Shown piece after piece: positions 1-8,762 of a stretch of 64,000 bases of DNA (the stretch's first letter is position 1; each line of letters begins with the position of its first letter). Origin of the DNA: Aequorivita sp. CIP111184 (lineage in GTDB: Bacteria > Bacteroidota > Bacteroidia > Flavobacteriales > Flavobacteriaceae). A program made the translations under genes and the position numbers. The notes under the pieces are model-generated. The model searched no databases and was not told the DNA's origin. It worked only from the letters and a program-made list of their open reading frames with translations. The stretch spans positions 62,001-126,000 of the forward strand of contig NZ_UEFQ01000028.1 of the NCBI RefSeq assembly GCF_900489465.1, read 5' to 3'.

Positions 1-499
1 GGCTCTGCATTACAAAATCTATAATGGTTTCTAGTTCCGGATTGTCTGGATAGGTGAGTAGCACAGCTTCAGCATTGAAACCTACCGTTTTCAAATATTC
101 TTTGAATATTACTTCGCGAAATTCCAGTGTATCCTCGTGTTTTTTGATAACATCATCTGCATAGTCTTGAACACTCGCTGCAGCCACGATACCATTAAAT
201 TCGAGACCATCCCGATTTACAATTTTATAAATGTAGAACGAAGGCTTTTCATCTTGCATGAAAATTTCGTCTTCTTTAAACTCTTGATAACGATTGCGCA
301 CCAAACCATAACGTTCCACGCCCGAAATTTCCTTCTGATATTTATAACCAGGATTTACAATATGCAAAAATGAAAAAGGATTATCCCGCAAGCGTGACTC
401 CACTTGTGTTAACGTATAGCTGTCATAAGAACGTGCAGCGAGCAGACTCACTTTGTCCCGCGTAGGGCGGACGGCTTTAAAGGGGATAATTTTGGCCAT
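1..499 (-). CDS. DUF1015 family protein (3' end cut by window edge)
   Basis: The gene starts at an ATG at 499 and reads leftwards off the window, so only about 166 N-terminal residues are visible. The start MAKIIPFKAVRPTRDKV and the following segments around PFSFLHIVNPGY and the YKIVNRDG strand are typical of DUF1015 proteins, which are about 400 residues long. The family's biochemical role is unknown to me; it is often found near serine-biosynthesis genes in flavobacteria, which is background knowledge and cannot be checked here. It is the last visible gene of a minus-strand run after the Gfo/Idh/MocA and 3-hydroxyacyl-CoA dehydrogenase genes, with a 47-bp gap, so it is probably co-transcribed with them. 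Confidence 0.85.
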   Translation of the reverse strand, partial: MAKIIPFKAVRPTRDKVSLLAARSYDSYTLTQVESRLRDNPFSFLHIVNPGYKYQKEISGVERYGLVRNRYQEFKEDEIFMQDEKPSFYIYKIVNRDGLEFNGIVAAASVQDYADDVIKKHEDTLEFREVIFKEYLKTVGFNAEAVLLTYPDNPELETIIDFVMQS

Positions 500-546
500 T
501 TTTTCAGTGATTAATGGAAAGTTGTAATTTACAGCCTGCCAATAAA

Positions 547-1437
547 TTATTTTGCAAACATTTTTGAAACGTCTTCTGCTTTTCGGTTTTGGCTATAATC
601 GTAAAAACCTTCACCACTTTTGGCACCTAGTTTTCCTGCCATTACCATATTTACTAATAGGGGGCAAGGGGCGTATTTTGGATTTTTAAAACCTTCATGC
701 ATAACTTTCAAAATAGAAAGACAGACATCCAAACCTATAAAGTCAGCCAAAGCCAATGGTCCCATCGGGTGTGCCATCCCTAGCATCATTACCGTATCAA
801 TTTCTTTAACGCCCGCAACGCCGTTGTATAATGTTTCAACTGCCTCGTTTATCATTGGCATTAAAATACGGTTTGCTACAAAGCCTGGATAATCATTTAC
901 TTCCACGGGAACTTTATTCAGTTTTTTGGAAAGCTCTTCCACGATTTTAAAAGTTTCTTCACTGGTGTTGTAGCCTTTAATGATTTCGACCAATTTCATA
1001 ATTGGTACTGGATTCATAAAATGCATCCCGATAACCATCTCTGGACGGGATGTAACCGAGGCAATCTGTGTAATTGAAATGGAGGAAGTATTACTCGCAA
1101 GAATCGTATCATCTGGACAAAATTTATCGAGATCGCGGAAAATTTTCAGTTTTAAATCTACATTTTCAGTTGCGGCTTCTACCACAAGACCTGCATACTC
1201 AACACCTTCTTCTAGGTTTGTATATGTCGTAATGTTTTTAAGAGTCCTCAGTTTATCGGCTTCTGTAATGGTTTCTTTGGCCACCATTCTGTCCAGATTT
1301 TTGGTGATGGTTGCAATACCTTTGTCAAGTGATGCTTGTTGAACATCAATCAATTGTACTTTATAATCAAACTGAGCGAAGGTGTGGGCAATTCCGTTAC
1401 CCATTGTTCCTGCGCCTATTACTGCTACGTTTTTCAT
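547..1437 (-). CDS. 3-hydroxyacyl-CoA (3-hydroxybutyryl-CoA) dehydrogenase
   Basis: A 296-residue cytoplasmic NAD(P)-dependent dehydrogenase that interconverts 3-hydroxyacyl-CoA and 3-oxoacyl-CoA. The N-terminal Rossmann dinucleotide motif GAGTMGNGIAH is at residues 8-18. The substrate-binding SNTSS is near residues 115-119 and the catalytic HFMNP lies at 139-143 (His139). The C-terminal 3HCDH helical domain follows from about residue 185 (NRILMPMINEA). The length fits stand-alone Hbd/PaaH-type enzymes rather than the large FadB fusion. It lies 20 bp downstream of the Gfo/Idh/MocA gene and 47 bp upstream of DUF1015. The function could be fatty-acid or aromatic-acid degradation or butyrate-type metabolism; the neighbours do not decide this. 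Confidence 0.95.
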   Translation of the reverse strand: MKNVAVIGAGTMGNGIAHTFAQFDYKVQLIDVQQASLDKGIATITKNLDRMVAKETITEADKLRTLKNITTYTNLEEGVEYAGLVVEAATENVDLKLKIFRDLDKFCPDDTILASNTSSISITQIASVTSRPEMVIGMHFMNPVPIMKLVEIIKGYNTSEETFKIVEELSKKLNKVPVEVNDYPGFVANRILMPMINEAVETLYNGVAGVKEIDTVMMLGMAHPMGPLALADFIGLDVCLSILKVMHEGFKNPKYAPCPLLVNMVMAGKLGAKSGEGFYDYSQNRKAEDVSKMFAK

Positions 1438-1457
1438 TAAAATGAAATTTTATTTAG

Positions 1458-2426
1458 TTATATTTTTTTGAAATTTTCAATAATTAACATGGCTACCCGA
1501 AGTGCTTCAGCACCTTGTTGTAGGGATACTTCTGGTGTTTTGTCTGCCTTTATGGCTTCGTAAAAACTTTCAAGCTCATCGAGAATCGCATTGTTGTTCT
1601 CAATTTTTGGGTTTTCAAAATAGATTTGTTTTTTAATGCCTTCTGCATTGGTCAATATCATTGCGAAATCATCAATTTCAGAAGGAGCATTCTTCATTTT
1701 TACTACTTCACATTTCTTCTCCAGAAAATCTACTGAAATGTATGCGTCCCGCTGAAAAAAACGGGCTTTGCGCATTTTTTTTAGTGAAATTCGGCTTGCA
1801 GTCAAATTTGCCACGCAGCCGTTTTCAAACTCAATTCGCGCATTAGCAATATCCGGCGTTTCGCTGATTACCGAAACTCCACTAGCGCTCACTGCTTTTA
1901 CAGGACTTTTTACAATGCTCAAAATGGCATCAATGTCGTGAATCATCAAGTCTAAAACTACCGAGACATCGGTTCCTCGAGGGTTGAATTCTGAAAGGCG
2001 ATGCGTTTCAATAAACATCGGGTTGCTTATTTTATCTTTTATAGCAATAAAAGCTGGGTTGAAACGCTCAACCTGACCTACTTGGCCACGAACCTTTTGT
2101 TTTTTCGCTAAATCACGAATTTGCTCGGCTTCAGCTACAGTCTGAGTGATGGGTTTTTCAATAAAAACATGTTTCCCGGCTTTAATTACCATTTCGGCAC
2201 ATTCAAAATGTTTGCTGGTGGGCGTTACCACTACAACCATTTCACTGGCATCAATAAGGCTTTCCATTGTGGGAAAGCTTTTATAACCAAACTCATCAAC
2301 TATTTTTTCCGAAGCTTCTTTACTAGCGTCGTAGAAACCCACAAGTTCATATTTTGTGGATTGTTGCAATAATTTCAAGTGTATTTTTCCTAAGTGACCG
2401 GCACCCAGAACTCCCGCTTTTAGCAT
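1458..2426 (-). CDS. Gfo/Idh/MocA family oxidoreductase
   Basis: A 322-residue NAD(P)-dependent oxidoreductase. The N-terminal Rossmann fold begins with GAGHLGKIHLKLL, the family EKP motif occurs as EKPIT near residue 92, and the C-terminal alpha/beta substrate domain carries a conserved LMIHDIDAILSIV segment. The family acts on sugars, inositols, biliverdin and similar substrates, and the substrate here cannot be read from the sequence. It is the first gene of the minus-strand run that continues into the 3-hydroxyacyl-CoA dehydrogenase. The 180-bp gap to divergent pcm contains short A/T-rich direct repeats built on a gtttataag core (about 2485-2525). Confidence 0.92.
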   Translation of the reverse strand: MLKAGVLGAGHLGKIHLKLLQQSTKYELVGFYDASKEASEKIVDEFGYKSFPTMESLIDASEMVVVVTPTSKHFECAEMVIKAGKHVFIEKPITQTVAEAEQIRDLAKKQKVRGQVGQVERFNPAFIAIKDKISNPMFIETHRLSEFNPRGTDVSVVLDLMIHDIDAILSIVKSPVKAVSASGVSVISETPDIANARIEFENGCVANLTASRISLKKMRKARFFQRDAYISVDFLEKKCEVVKMKNAPSEIDDFAMILTNAEGIKKQIYFENPKIENNNAILDELESFYEAIKADKTPEVSLQQGAEALRVAMLIIENFKKI

Positions 2427-2605
2427 TGGCGTGTGTTTTTTTTCAAAGATAATGGTTTTTGGGAAGACTAGAAGTGGATGGGTTGATGAGTTTATAAGTT
2501 TAATGGTTTATAAGTTATATAGTTTGAAATTTGGCACTAATTTGACAAATTTGGTTACTTTGTAAGGTCTAAATAGCTCACGTCTCAAATCTAATATCAA
2601 TAAAA

Positions 2606-3247
2606 GTGAAAGATACATTTACCCACCAGGGAATGCGTAAAAAATTAGTTGAAACCCTTAAAAAGAAAGGGATTGTCGACAAAAATGTTTTACAGGCAAT
2701 AGGCAAAATTCCGCGACATCTTTTTATGGATTCCGGTTTTGTGGACCACGCCTATATTGACAAAGCGTTCCCCATTGCAGCAGATCAAACCATTTCGCAG
2801 CCCTATACAGTAGCGCGCCAAACAGAACTTTTGAATGTTAAGAAAGGCGATAAAATTCTTGAAATTGGAACGGGTAGTGGTTATCAAGCCGCAGTGCTTT
2901 TAGAAATAGGAGCAACACTTTTTACCATTGAAAGACAAAACGAACTTTTCAAAAAAGCAAAACTTTTTCTTCCCAAACTAGGATACAAACCTAAGCGATT
3001 GATTTTTGGTGATGGTTATATTGGTCTCGAAGCGGAGTCTCCTTTTGATGGAATAATTGTAACAGCAGGAGCGCCTTTTGTTCCAAATCCATTATTGGCC
3101 CAATTGAAAGTAGGTGGAAAATTGGTGATTCCCGTGGGTGAAAATGTACAGATTATGACAGTCTTTTTACGTAAATCTGATACCGAATTTGAGAAAGAAG
3201 AGTACGGAGAATTCCGATTTGTGCCATTGCTGGAAGACAAAAACTAA
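2606..3247 (+). CDS. pcm: Protein-L-isoaspartate O-methyltransferase
   Basis: A 213-residue SAM-dependent methyltransferase that starts repair of isoaspartyl residues in aged proteins. The ISQPY segment at residues 63-67 and the SAM-binding motif EIGTGSGYQ at 86-94 are diagnostic, and the FDGIIVTAGAP motif follows near residue 150. I keep the GTG start at 2606 because the KDTF..GMR.KLVETL stretch ahead of the first internal Met is conserved in the flavobacterial family as I know it. A TACTTTG box at 2556-2562 may be the -7 element. The stop codon overlaps the stop of the convergent GNAT gene by 4 bp, with no room for a terminator between them. Confidence 0.95.
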   Translation: MKDTFTHQGMRKKLVETLKKKGIVDKNVLQAIGKIPRHLFMDSGFVDHAYIDKAFPIAADQTISQPYTVARQTELLNVKKGDKILEIGTGSGYQAAVLLEIGATLFTIERQNELFKKAKLFLPKLGYKPKRLIFGDGYIGLEAESPFDGIIVTAGAPFVPNPLLAQLKVGGKLVIPVGENVQIMTVFLRKSDTEFEKEEYGEFRFVPLLEDKN

Positions 3248-3759
3248 CGGTTTAGATAGTATACTTCATTATTTTGGTTATCAGGATCTTTCGTGTCATT
3301 GCTTGGAATAAATCCATGTAGTTTTAGTAGTTTTTTTGACGGAATATTCCTATGATCCGTGTAGGCCTCAATGGTTTCAAAACCTCTTTGGTTGAATCCA
3401 AAATCCAATACGGCTTTTAGGGCTTCACTCATAAATCCCTTGCCATGAAATTTTGGATCGAGGTCGTAACCTATCTCTGCCTTTTTTTTATCTTCTGAAA
3501 AATTCCATAGACAAATGTTGCCTATTAATTCGTTAGATTCTTTTGTTGAAATTCCCCAAGCGATTCCTATACCTGACTTTAAATTTGAATCCAATAGTTG
3601 AATATGCGCAATTGCCATTTCTTGTGTTTGCGGAGGTCTCTTTATGTATTTATTGATCTCTTTGTCTGAACGGAAATAATAAACCCTATCCGCGTCTGTT
3701 GGTAGGACTTTACGAAGGTTTAAGCGTTCTGTTATTATGATTGGGAAGGGTGTTGCCAT
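3244..3759 (-). CDS. GNAT family N-acetyltransferase (RimJ/RimL-like)
   Basis: A 171-residue acetyl-CoA-dependent N-acyltransferase. It opens with the RimL-type ITERLNLRKVLPTDADRVY, has the strand IGNICLWNF, and carries the acetyl-CoA pyrophosphate-binding region as KFHGKGFMSEALKAV. The C-terminal NIPSKKLLKLHGF helix is also typical. The substrate is unknown; close relatives acetylate ribosomal-protein N termini or antibiotics. It converges on pcm with a 4-bp stop-codon overlap. A second gene of the same broad family lies at 16963, but the two differ throughout and are not recent duplicates. Confidence 0.9.
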   Translation of the reverse strand: MATPFPIIITERLNLRKVLPTDADRVYYFRSDKEINKYIKRPPQTQEMAIAHIQLLDSNLKSGIGIAWGISTKESNELIGNICLWNFSEDKKKAEIGYDLDPKFHGKGFMSEALKAVLDFGFNQRGFETIEAYTDHRNIPSKKLLKLHGFIPSNDTKDPDNQNNEVYYLNR

Positions 3760-3821
3760 AATATTTTTCTTGTTTTCAGTGGCCTCTATGTAAATATTGT
3801 GGCAGAGAACCTACAAAGCTT

Positions 3822-4595
3822 TTATTTGTTATTCAAAAATTTAATCAACTCCTCAAAAGACTCCTTTGCAGCGACCTCATTATATTTCAAAAGATACTGC
3901 TTTTTGCTAATAAAAGGAATGAACCTAAAATATTTTCCTTTTTTCAAGCTTTTTACATCATAGCCGTGGTAGGCATCATCATAAACCTGAATAGTTGCAT
4001 TTTCGGCAACCATATACTTCAAAATATCATCAACTTTTACAATTTTATCCTTTCCGCCGGTCATAATAAGTACTGGAACTTTTGGTTTAAGTTGAATTTC
4101 ATAACCGTTTGCTGGATAGAATAATGCAATTGATTTTATTTTTAGTCTTTCAAGCTCCGAAGCATCATTGGCGAGTGGGATTAAGCCCAAGCCTGCACGT
4201 GACCACCCCACAACGCTTCCATCAGAATTTTGGTCAATAAGTGCATTTTGTTTTGCCCATTTTAAGGCTTCTTCCAGTGTCCAAAGAATTTGTACCGGTT
4301 CTTCTTCATCAACCTCTCTTTTGGAAGCTTTATATGCAGCCACGTTGTCAACCAGTAAAACTGAAATACCTTCAGCGTTTAGTTTTTCAGCAACGTTATA
4401 ATAATGTGTAGTGTCTTTAAAAATTCGCAAACCGCCAGTTCCCGGAAGAAAAACTGCCCATTTTGAAGCATCGTAGTTTTTCGCCTTTTGAAAGTGGAAA
4501 AAATCGGTCATCTTAGCGTCTTTCGGGACTTTTTGCATCGGAATGCAACTGGTGAAGAGTGAAAATACAAGTAATAATTTCAGTATAGTTTTCAT
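3822..4595 (-). CDS. Lipoprotein alpha/beta-hydrolase (dienelactone-hydrolase-like)
   Basis: A 257-residue predicted lipoprotein: the signal peptide ends in the lipobox LFTSC with Cys17. The rest looks like an alpha/beta hydrolase. An oxyanion-type FLPGTGG is near residue 49, the nucleophile elbow is GWSRAG (Ser132), the acid is probably Asp183 in TGGKDKIV and the base His210 in DAYHGYD. It starts only 10 bp after the DUF5686 gene, so the two are probably co-transcribed and both act in the cell envelope. The substrate is unknown. The catalytic assignment is inferred from motif order, not from alignment. Confidence 0.8.
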   Translation of the reverse strand: MKTILKLLLVFSLFTSCIPMQKVPKDAKMTDFFHFQKAKNYDASKWAVFLPGTGGLRIFKDTTHYYNVAEKLNAEGISVLLVDNVAAYKASKREVDEEEPVQILWTLEEALKWAKQNALIDQNSDGSVVGWSRAGLGLIPLANDASELERLKIKSIALFYPANGYEIQLKPKVPVLIMTGGKDKIVKVDDILKYMVAENATIQVYDDAYHGYDVKSLKKGKYFRFIPFISKKQYLLKYNEVAAKESFEELIKFLNNK

Positions 4596-4605
4596 TTTTT
4601 TATAA

Positions 4606-7086
4606 TTATAAGCCTAAGAGATCTAAAAACTTCAGTCCAAAAATAAATGCGCCATCACTGCCGCCGTTGTAATAGGAGCGTACATAATCTACGCGAAGCA
4701 ATCTAAATTTTCCAAAGCCAAGATTGTCTATACCTACGGAAAATTCGGAATATGGTTTTCGTTCTTCGGTACTTAAAAAATGTGCACCTGCAACTAGGTT
4801 GAGATTTAATTGATTGATTCCGGGAATTTTCCCTAAAATCCAACCGCGGAAATCGTGTTCCAAATGTCCTTCAAAATAACTTTTGTTTGTGCTGAATTGG
4901 TAATACGGCATCAAATTAAAAACATTGGTGTAATTAGGCGAAGTGCCCACCCGCGTTTGGTTTCCGTTGAAGTGTTTATAATCTATAAACGAAATTCCTT
5001 CGCCATTAGCGAAGGTTCCACCTTTCAAGTTATAATAAAACTGGCCTTTGTTTCCAAGTGAAATAGATTGATTGAGGCTTGCTTCAAATTGTGTGTAATC
5101 ATACTGGCTTTCAGTGATGGCGGTTCCGTTTTCAAGGGAAAGGTTCAACTCAGGATATTTGTCATCGCCAATATTGAATTTCATATCAGGATTTGAAAAA
5201 TACTTTTGGGCGAAGTTTATTCGCGCTCGAACCTTGCTTTTCACAATGTTGTGCTCTGTTATTGCGGCGTTGCTGAAATCGTTGGGAGCTAGTGGATTGT
5301 TGCTTGTGTAGCGAACATCATCAAAAGGAATAGTTACATAATCCGTATTGTTAAAAAGCGGCTTGCGATTTTCATAGGCCACGGCGGCATAAAGATGGAG
5401 TCCGTTAAAAACTTCTTGACTGTAGCCTATTCGTCCGAAATTAAGCTCATACAGCTTCATATAGTTCCGTTCAAAGAAAAGTGTGGCAAAAGTATTTATC
5501 AATGGGGAAATTGGCTCCGTATCGTTAAACTGAGCGACTTTGCTACCGCCGGAAAGTGATAGGCGTAATTTATTTGTCCAATTAAAATTCCGAATAATGT
5601 TTGCCGTAAATCTAAGCCTGTCTTCCGCAATTCCATAATCTGCGCTAACAGCTGCGGAAAGTGTGTTGGTTTGGTTATCGTCATACCATTTGTTAAACGT
5701 CAACCCTGCCTTGCTGTTCCAGCCCTGCACTGTGTTGAAATTGATGCTTTGAAGAGGACCTTCATAACCCACAGACCATTTCTCAAATGAATTTTTGAAG
5801 GTATATCCAGTAAGCGGGCTTAGAAATCCTGGTTTATTCGATTTTGCGTCAAGCGAATCTAAGTAGGGCTTTGAATTTCTTAGAGTCTGAATGCTGTCTT
5901 TCTTTATATAATCCTTTAATTCCTCGTCGGTAAGCGGCACGGGGCGACTGCCTTTCCAAAATAGACTGTCCTTTTTGTTGGCTTCGGGCTTAAAGGAAAG
6001 TACTTCATTTGTAAATGATTTTTTGTTGAACTCTGGCTTAAAGTTATAATTGCTGTAAACAGCTATAAATCGCCCATCACCAGTAACTCCAAAAGCACCA
6101 AAACCAAAATCCACAGTCTGTGAAATCTTTACCCAAAAATCATTATTCGAGTCAAATTTGTAATTCTGCTTCACCATCAAATTGCTTACAAAAGGTACTT
6201 GTATTGCAGAGCCAGTTGTGGAAAGCTCCACCCCATAAAGCTGCCAATCGTCTTCCACGATATAAAGATAGCCGTTCCAAATCCTGTCGTTGGGACGTTT
6301 TGGAATAACTTTTATCTTGTTGATTAATTTTGGTCCTTCGTAAAAAACGCCGTCCAGTTTGTAGTTGTAATAACTAAAGGCATTATTCGCAATGGGTGAA
6401 ACCAAAGCAGCGTTTAGCTCTACAGTATTTTCATAAAAAGAAATGTTTGCGCTCTGAGCACTATTGAAACTGAAGCCGTTATCGTTTCCGCTCACTTTGC
6501 TGGCGATAATTTTTTCGGTAAACTTATCCGGTTTTTGATATGCAATCTCAGAAATGGTTTCAGAGAGATAAATAATGCCGGTACGGGTAGAATCTAGCAT
6601 TCCATCAAAATCGCCCACTTCTTGGCCCATAATTTTTTCGGGAACGTCCTTAACATGCCAAAGGCCACGGGAGTAGAAATCTGCTTTATATTCGCTTAGT
6701 TTGTCAAGATTTTCCTTTCGCTGTGCGATAGTTTTGCGGATGATGCGATAAGCGGGATCTTCGGAAGTATTTACAACCACTTCATCCAAACTTGTGGTTT
6801 CTTCTTCAAGGGAAACATTCAGAATAAAGGGAAATGACGTTGGGGAAATTGTTTTAGTTAGCGTTTTATACCCTAAAAATTGAAATATGATTATATATTC
6901 ATTCTTCTCGGAAGCATTTAAAGAATAATTTCCATCGTCATTAGTGGTAGTCCCGATGTAGCTATTCTGAAGGTAAATATTTACGTAGGGCAGGGGCTGG
7001 CCCTTGGTATCGGTTACTTTTCCGATAATTTGGGCATGAAGTAAATAGGTTGAAAGGAATAGAAAAGCAAATAGAATTTTTTTCAT
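4606..7086 (-). CDS. DUF5686 / carboxypeptidase-regulatory-like outer-membrane protein
   Basis: An outer-membrane protein of about 826 residues. The signal peptide MKKILFAFLFLSTYLLHAQ is followed by a CarboxypepD_reg-like beta-sandwich (IIGKVTDTKGQPLPYVNIYL.. to about residue 100), as in SusC/TonB-receptor N termini. The remainder is the DUF5686 region, and the C-terminal third alternates aromatic and polar residues like a beta-barrel (terminal FIFGLKFLDLLGL). There is no TonB plug or Cys lipobox. The open frame extends to a GTG at 7098, but the ATG at 7086 places the signal peptide at the very N terminus and is preferred. The lipoprotein hydrolase gene follows after 10 bp. Function is unknown. 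Confidence 0.88.
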   Translation of the reverse strand: MKKILFAFLFLSTYLLHAQIIGKVTDTKGQPLPYVNIYLQNSYIGTTTNDDGNYSLNASEKNEYIIIFQFLGYKTLTKTISPTSFPFILNVSLEEETTSLDEVVVNTSEDPAYRIIRKTIAQRKENLDKLSEYKADFYSRGLWHVKDVPEKIMGQEVGDFDGMLDSTRTGIIYLSETISEIAYQKPDKFTEKIIASKVSGNDNGFSFNSAQSANISFYENTVELNAALVSPIANNAFSYYNYKLDGVFYEGPKLINKIKVIPKRPNDRIWNGYLYIVEDDWQLYGVELSTTGSAIQVPFVSNLMVKQNYKFDSNNDFWVKISQTVDFGFGAFGVTGDGRFIAVYSNYNFKPEFNKKSFTNEVLSFKPEANKKDSLFWKGSRPVPLTDEELKDYIKKDSIQTLRNSKPYLDSLDAKSNKPGFLSPLTGYTFKNSFEKWSVGYEGPLQSINFNTVQGWNSKAGLTFNKWYDDNQTNTLSAAVSADYGIAEDRLRFTANIIRNFNWTNKLRLSLSGGSKVAQFNDTEPISPLINTFATLFFERNYMKLYELNFGRIGYSQEVFNGLHLYAAVAYENRKPLFNNTDYVTIPFDDVRYTSNNPLAPNDFSNAAITEHNIVKSKVRARINFAQKYFSNPDMKFNIGDDKYPELNLSLENGTAITESQYDYTQFEASLNQSISLGNKGQFYYNLKGGTFANGEGISFIDYKHFNGNQTRVGTSPNYTNVFNLMPYYQFSTNKSYFEGHLEHDFRGWILGKIPGINQLNLNLVAGAHFLSTEERKPYSEFSVGIDNLGFGKFRLLRVDYVRSYYNGGSDGAFIFGLKFLDLLGL

Positions 7087-7163
7087 AAAAGAGAACACTC
7101 GCTACTTTGGTTATTTACGAACCAAAATACCAAAACGTTGTGTGCCAGTAAAATTTTTATGAA

Positions 7164-7628
7164 TTAATTATTAAACGCCTTCTTAATTCTGCTGAGCTGC
7201 TTTTTGGAGTCTCGCTCTTTTATTACTTCGCGTTTGTCATATTCTTTCTTTCCCTTGCAAAGGGCGATGTCCACCTTTGCCAAACCTTTGCTGTTGGTGA
7301 AGAGGACCAAAGGTATAATGGTAAGGCCGCTGTTTTTTACTTCTTTTTCCAACTTTTTCAATTCGCTGCGGTTTAAGAGCAATTTGCGTTCACTTTTGGG
7401 GGCATGGCTGAAATGTGTGGCGTGGCTGTATTCTTGAACGGTCATGTTTATCACGAAAAGTTCACTGTTGCTAAATTCGCAAAAACTTTCGGCAATTGAG
7501 GCCTTTCCTTCGCGGATGGCTTTTATCTCTGTGCCGCGCAGTACAATTCCTGCAGTGTAAGTATCGAGGATCTCGTACTCAAACTTGGCCTTACGGTTTT
7601 TTATTTTTACGGTTTTCTGAATTGCCAT
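7164..7628 (-). CDS. smpB: SsrA-binding protein SmpB
   Basis: A 154-residue RNA-binding protein that delivers tmRNA to stalled ribosomes in trans-translation. Diagnostic features are the N-terminal KTVKIKNRKAKFEYEI, the GTEIKAIREGKASIAESF core and the C-terminal lysine-rich tail KGKKEYDKREVIKERD, which becomes helical in the ribosomal A site. The length matches the family. It stands between the SixA-like lipoprotein gene and the DUF5686 gene, all on the minus strand, with gaps of 56 and 77 bp, so co-transcription is possible but not compelling. The tmRNA gene itself is not in this window. Confidence 0.97.
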   Translation of the reverse strand: MAIQKTVKIKNRKAKFEYEILDTYTAGIVLRGTEIKAIREGKASIAESFCEFSNSELFVINMTVQEYSHATHFSHAPKSERKLLLNRSELKKLEKEVKNSGLTIIPLVLFTNSKGLAKVDIALCKGKKEYDKREVIKERDSKKQLSRIKKAFNN

Positions 7629-7684
7629 AGGTGCAAAAATAGAATGAATTCTGGAGAATGTACAATTAATATTGAATAATGAAA

Positions 7685-8245
7685 TTATTCTACCGTAATG
7701 GTTTCAATTTTTCTGTCATTCCCATTAATTGTCACCTTGAAAAGAGTGGAATTATCATTGTCATCCATATCCTTAAATTTTTCTTCACCAATAAGTTGAT
7801 TTACTAACTGCGGAATAGTGTTGCTGTGACCCACGATCAAAACATTTTTGCCATTAGTATCTCTTAAAAAAGTTTCGGAATATATTGTATTAGGGTCATA
7901 GCGGGTAGGAGAGACCATTTTTTGTTGCGAAATAAGGGAAGCAGTCTGTTTGGTACGCATGTATTTTGTTACGTATATCTTATCAATTTTGATAGGCTCA
8001 AAATAGGCTGCCCAGCCTTTAGCGCGCATCATGCCTTTAATATCTAAACTTGGGTCTTGGTCATTTGGGTCTGTCCTTACTTTTTCAGCATGGCGGATTA
8101 AATAATAGGTGGCGTGGTAATTTGCTGTAGAGATTGTGCTTACAGCTTCAACCTCAGTTTCGTTTTGTGTTTCTTTATCGGCTTCTTTTTTTTGACCGCA
8201 GAATGTAAAGAGAGGGAGTACTATTAATAATAGGAAGCGTTTCAT
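7685..8245 (-). CDS. Histidine-phosphatase (SixA-like) lipoprotein
   Basis: A 186-residue predicted lipoprotein with lipobox FTFC (Cys16). The phosphoglycerate-mutase/SixA fold is shown by the catalytic LIRHAEK (His52), the YVTKYMRTKQTA segment and the second histidine motif IVGHSNTIPQ. The family forms a phosphohistidine intermediate and dephosphorylates sugars, peptides or phosphohistidine. An envelope location is unusual for SixA but common in Bacteroidota lipoproteins. I choose the ATG at 8245, since the extra seven codons in the longer frame would spoil the signal peptide. The substrate is unknown. Confidence 0.85.
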   Translation of the reverse strand: MKRFLLLIVLPLFTFCGQKKEADKETQNETEVEAVSTISTANYHATYYLIRHAEKVRTDPNDQDPSLDIKGMMRAKGWAAYFEPIKIDKIYVTKYMRTKQTASLISQQKMVSPTRYDPNTIYSETFLRDTNGKNVLIVGHSNTIPQLVNQLIGEEKFKDMDDNDNSTLFKVTINGNDRKIETITVE

Positions 8246-8400
8246 GTAATTTAGTTTTAATAACATATTTTAAGACATATTAGCAAAGTTATAACTAAAA
8301 CAGCGGAATCTTTAATATTTCATTATTATAAATAGGTGGTTTTCCGCAGTACCTTTATAAAACGAAAAATAAAAATTAATTTAACTTAAACAAAAAAGCT

Positions 8401-8586
8401 ATGAACGAAGATCAATTTAAAGGAAAATGGAAACAAGTAAAAGGTAAATTCAAGCAAGAATATGCAGACCTTACTGATGATGACTTGATGTATGCTGAAG
8501 GAAAATCAGACGAATTACTTGGTCGCCTTCAAGAGAAGACAGGCAAATCTAAAGAACAATTGAAAGACCAAATTGACAAGTGGTAA
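8401..8586 (+). CDS. CsbD family stress protein
   Basis: A 61-residue hydrophilic, highly charged protein starting NEDQFKGKWKQVKGKFKQ, the CsbD-family signature, with a second KTGKSKEQLKDQID half. CsbD proteins accumulate during general stress in many bacteria, and their molecular function is not established. The gene stands alone, transcribed away from the SixA-like gene. A TACCTTTA element at about 8350-8357 resembles the -7 consensus with one mismatch. A good terminator hairpin follows at 8627-8671. Confidence 0.92.
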   Translation: MNEDQFKGKWKQVKGKFKQEYADLTDDDLMYAEGKSDELLGRLQEKTGKSKEQLKDQIDKW

Positions 8587-8626
8587 TTTTAAGCTAAACT
8601 TTAAGTACCGCTTTATTTGAAGCCGG

Positions 8627-8671
8627 ACCCATCAAAATTTCAATAGTTGAAGTTTTGATGGGTCTTTTTTT
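8627..8671 (+). terminator. Rho-independent terminator after csbD-like gene
   Basis: An 11-bp perfect stem (acccatcaaaa at 8627-8637, complement at 8653-8663) with a 15-nt loop is followed by a T-rich run at 8665-8671. It lies 40 bp downstream of the CsbD stop codon. Confidence 0.85.
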
Positions 8672-8762
8672 ATACTGAAAAATTAAATTTTACCATTGTT
8701 AATTATCTTTTTATGAAGCATTTACATAACTTCGTAATACTAAACCTAAAAACTTCAACATC

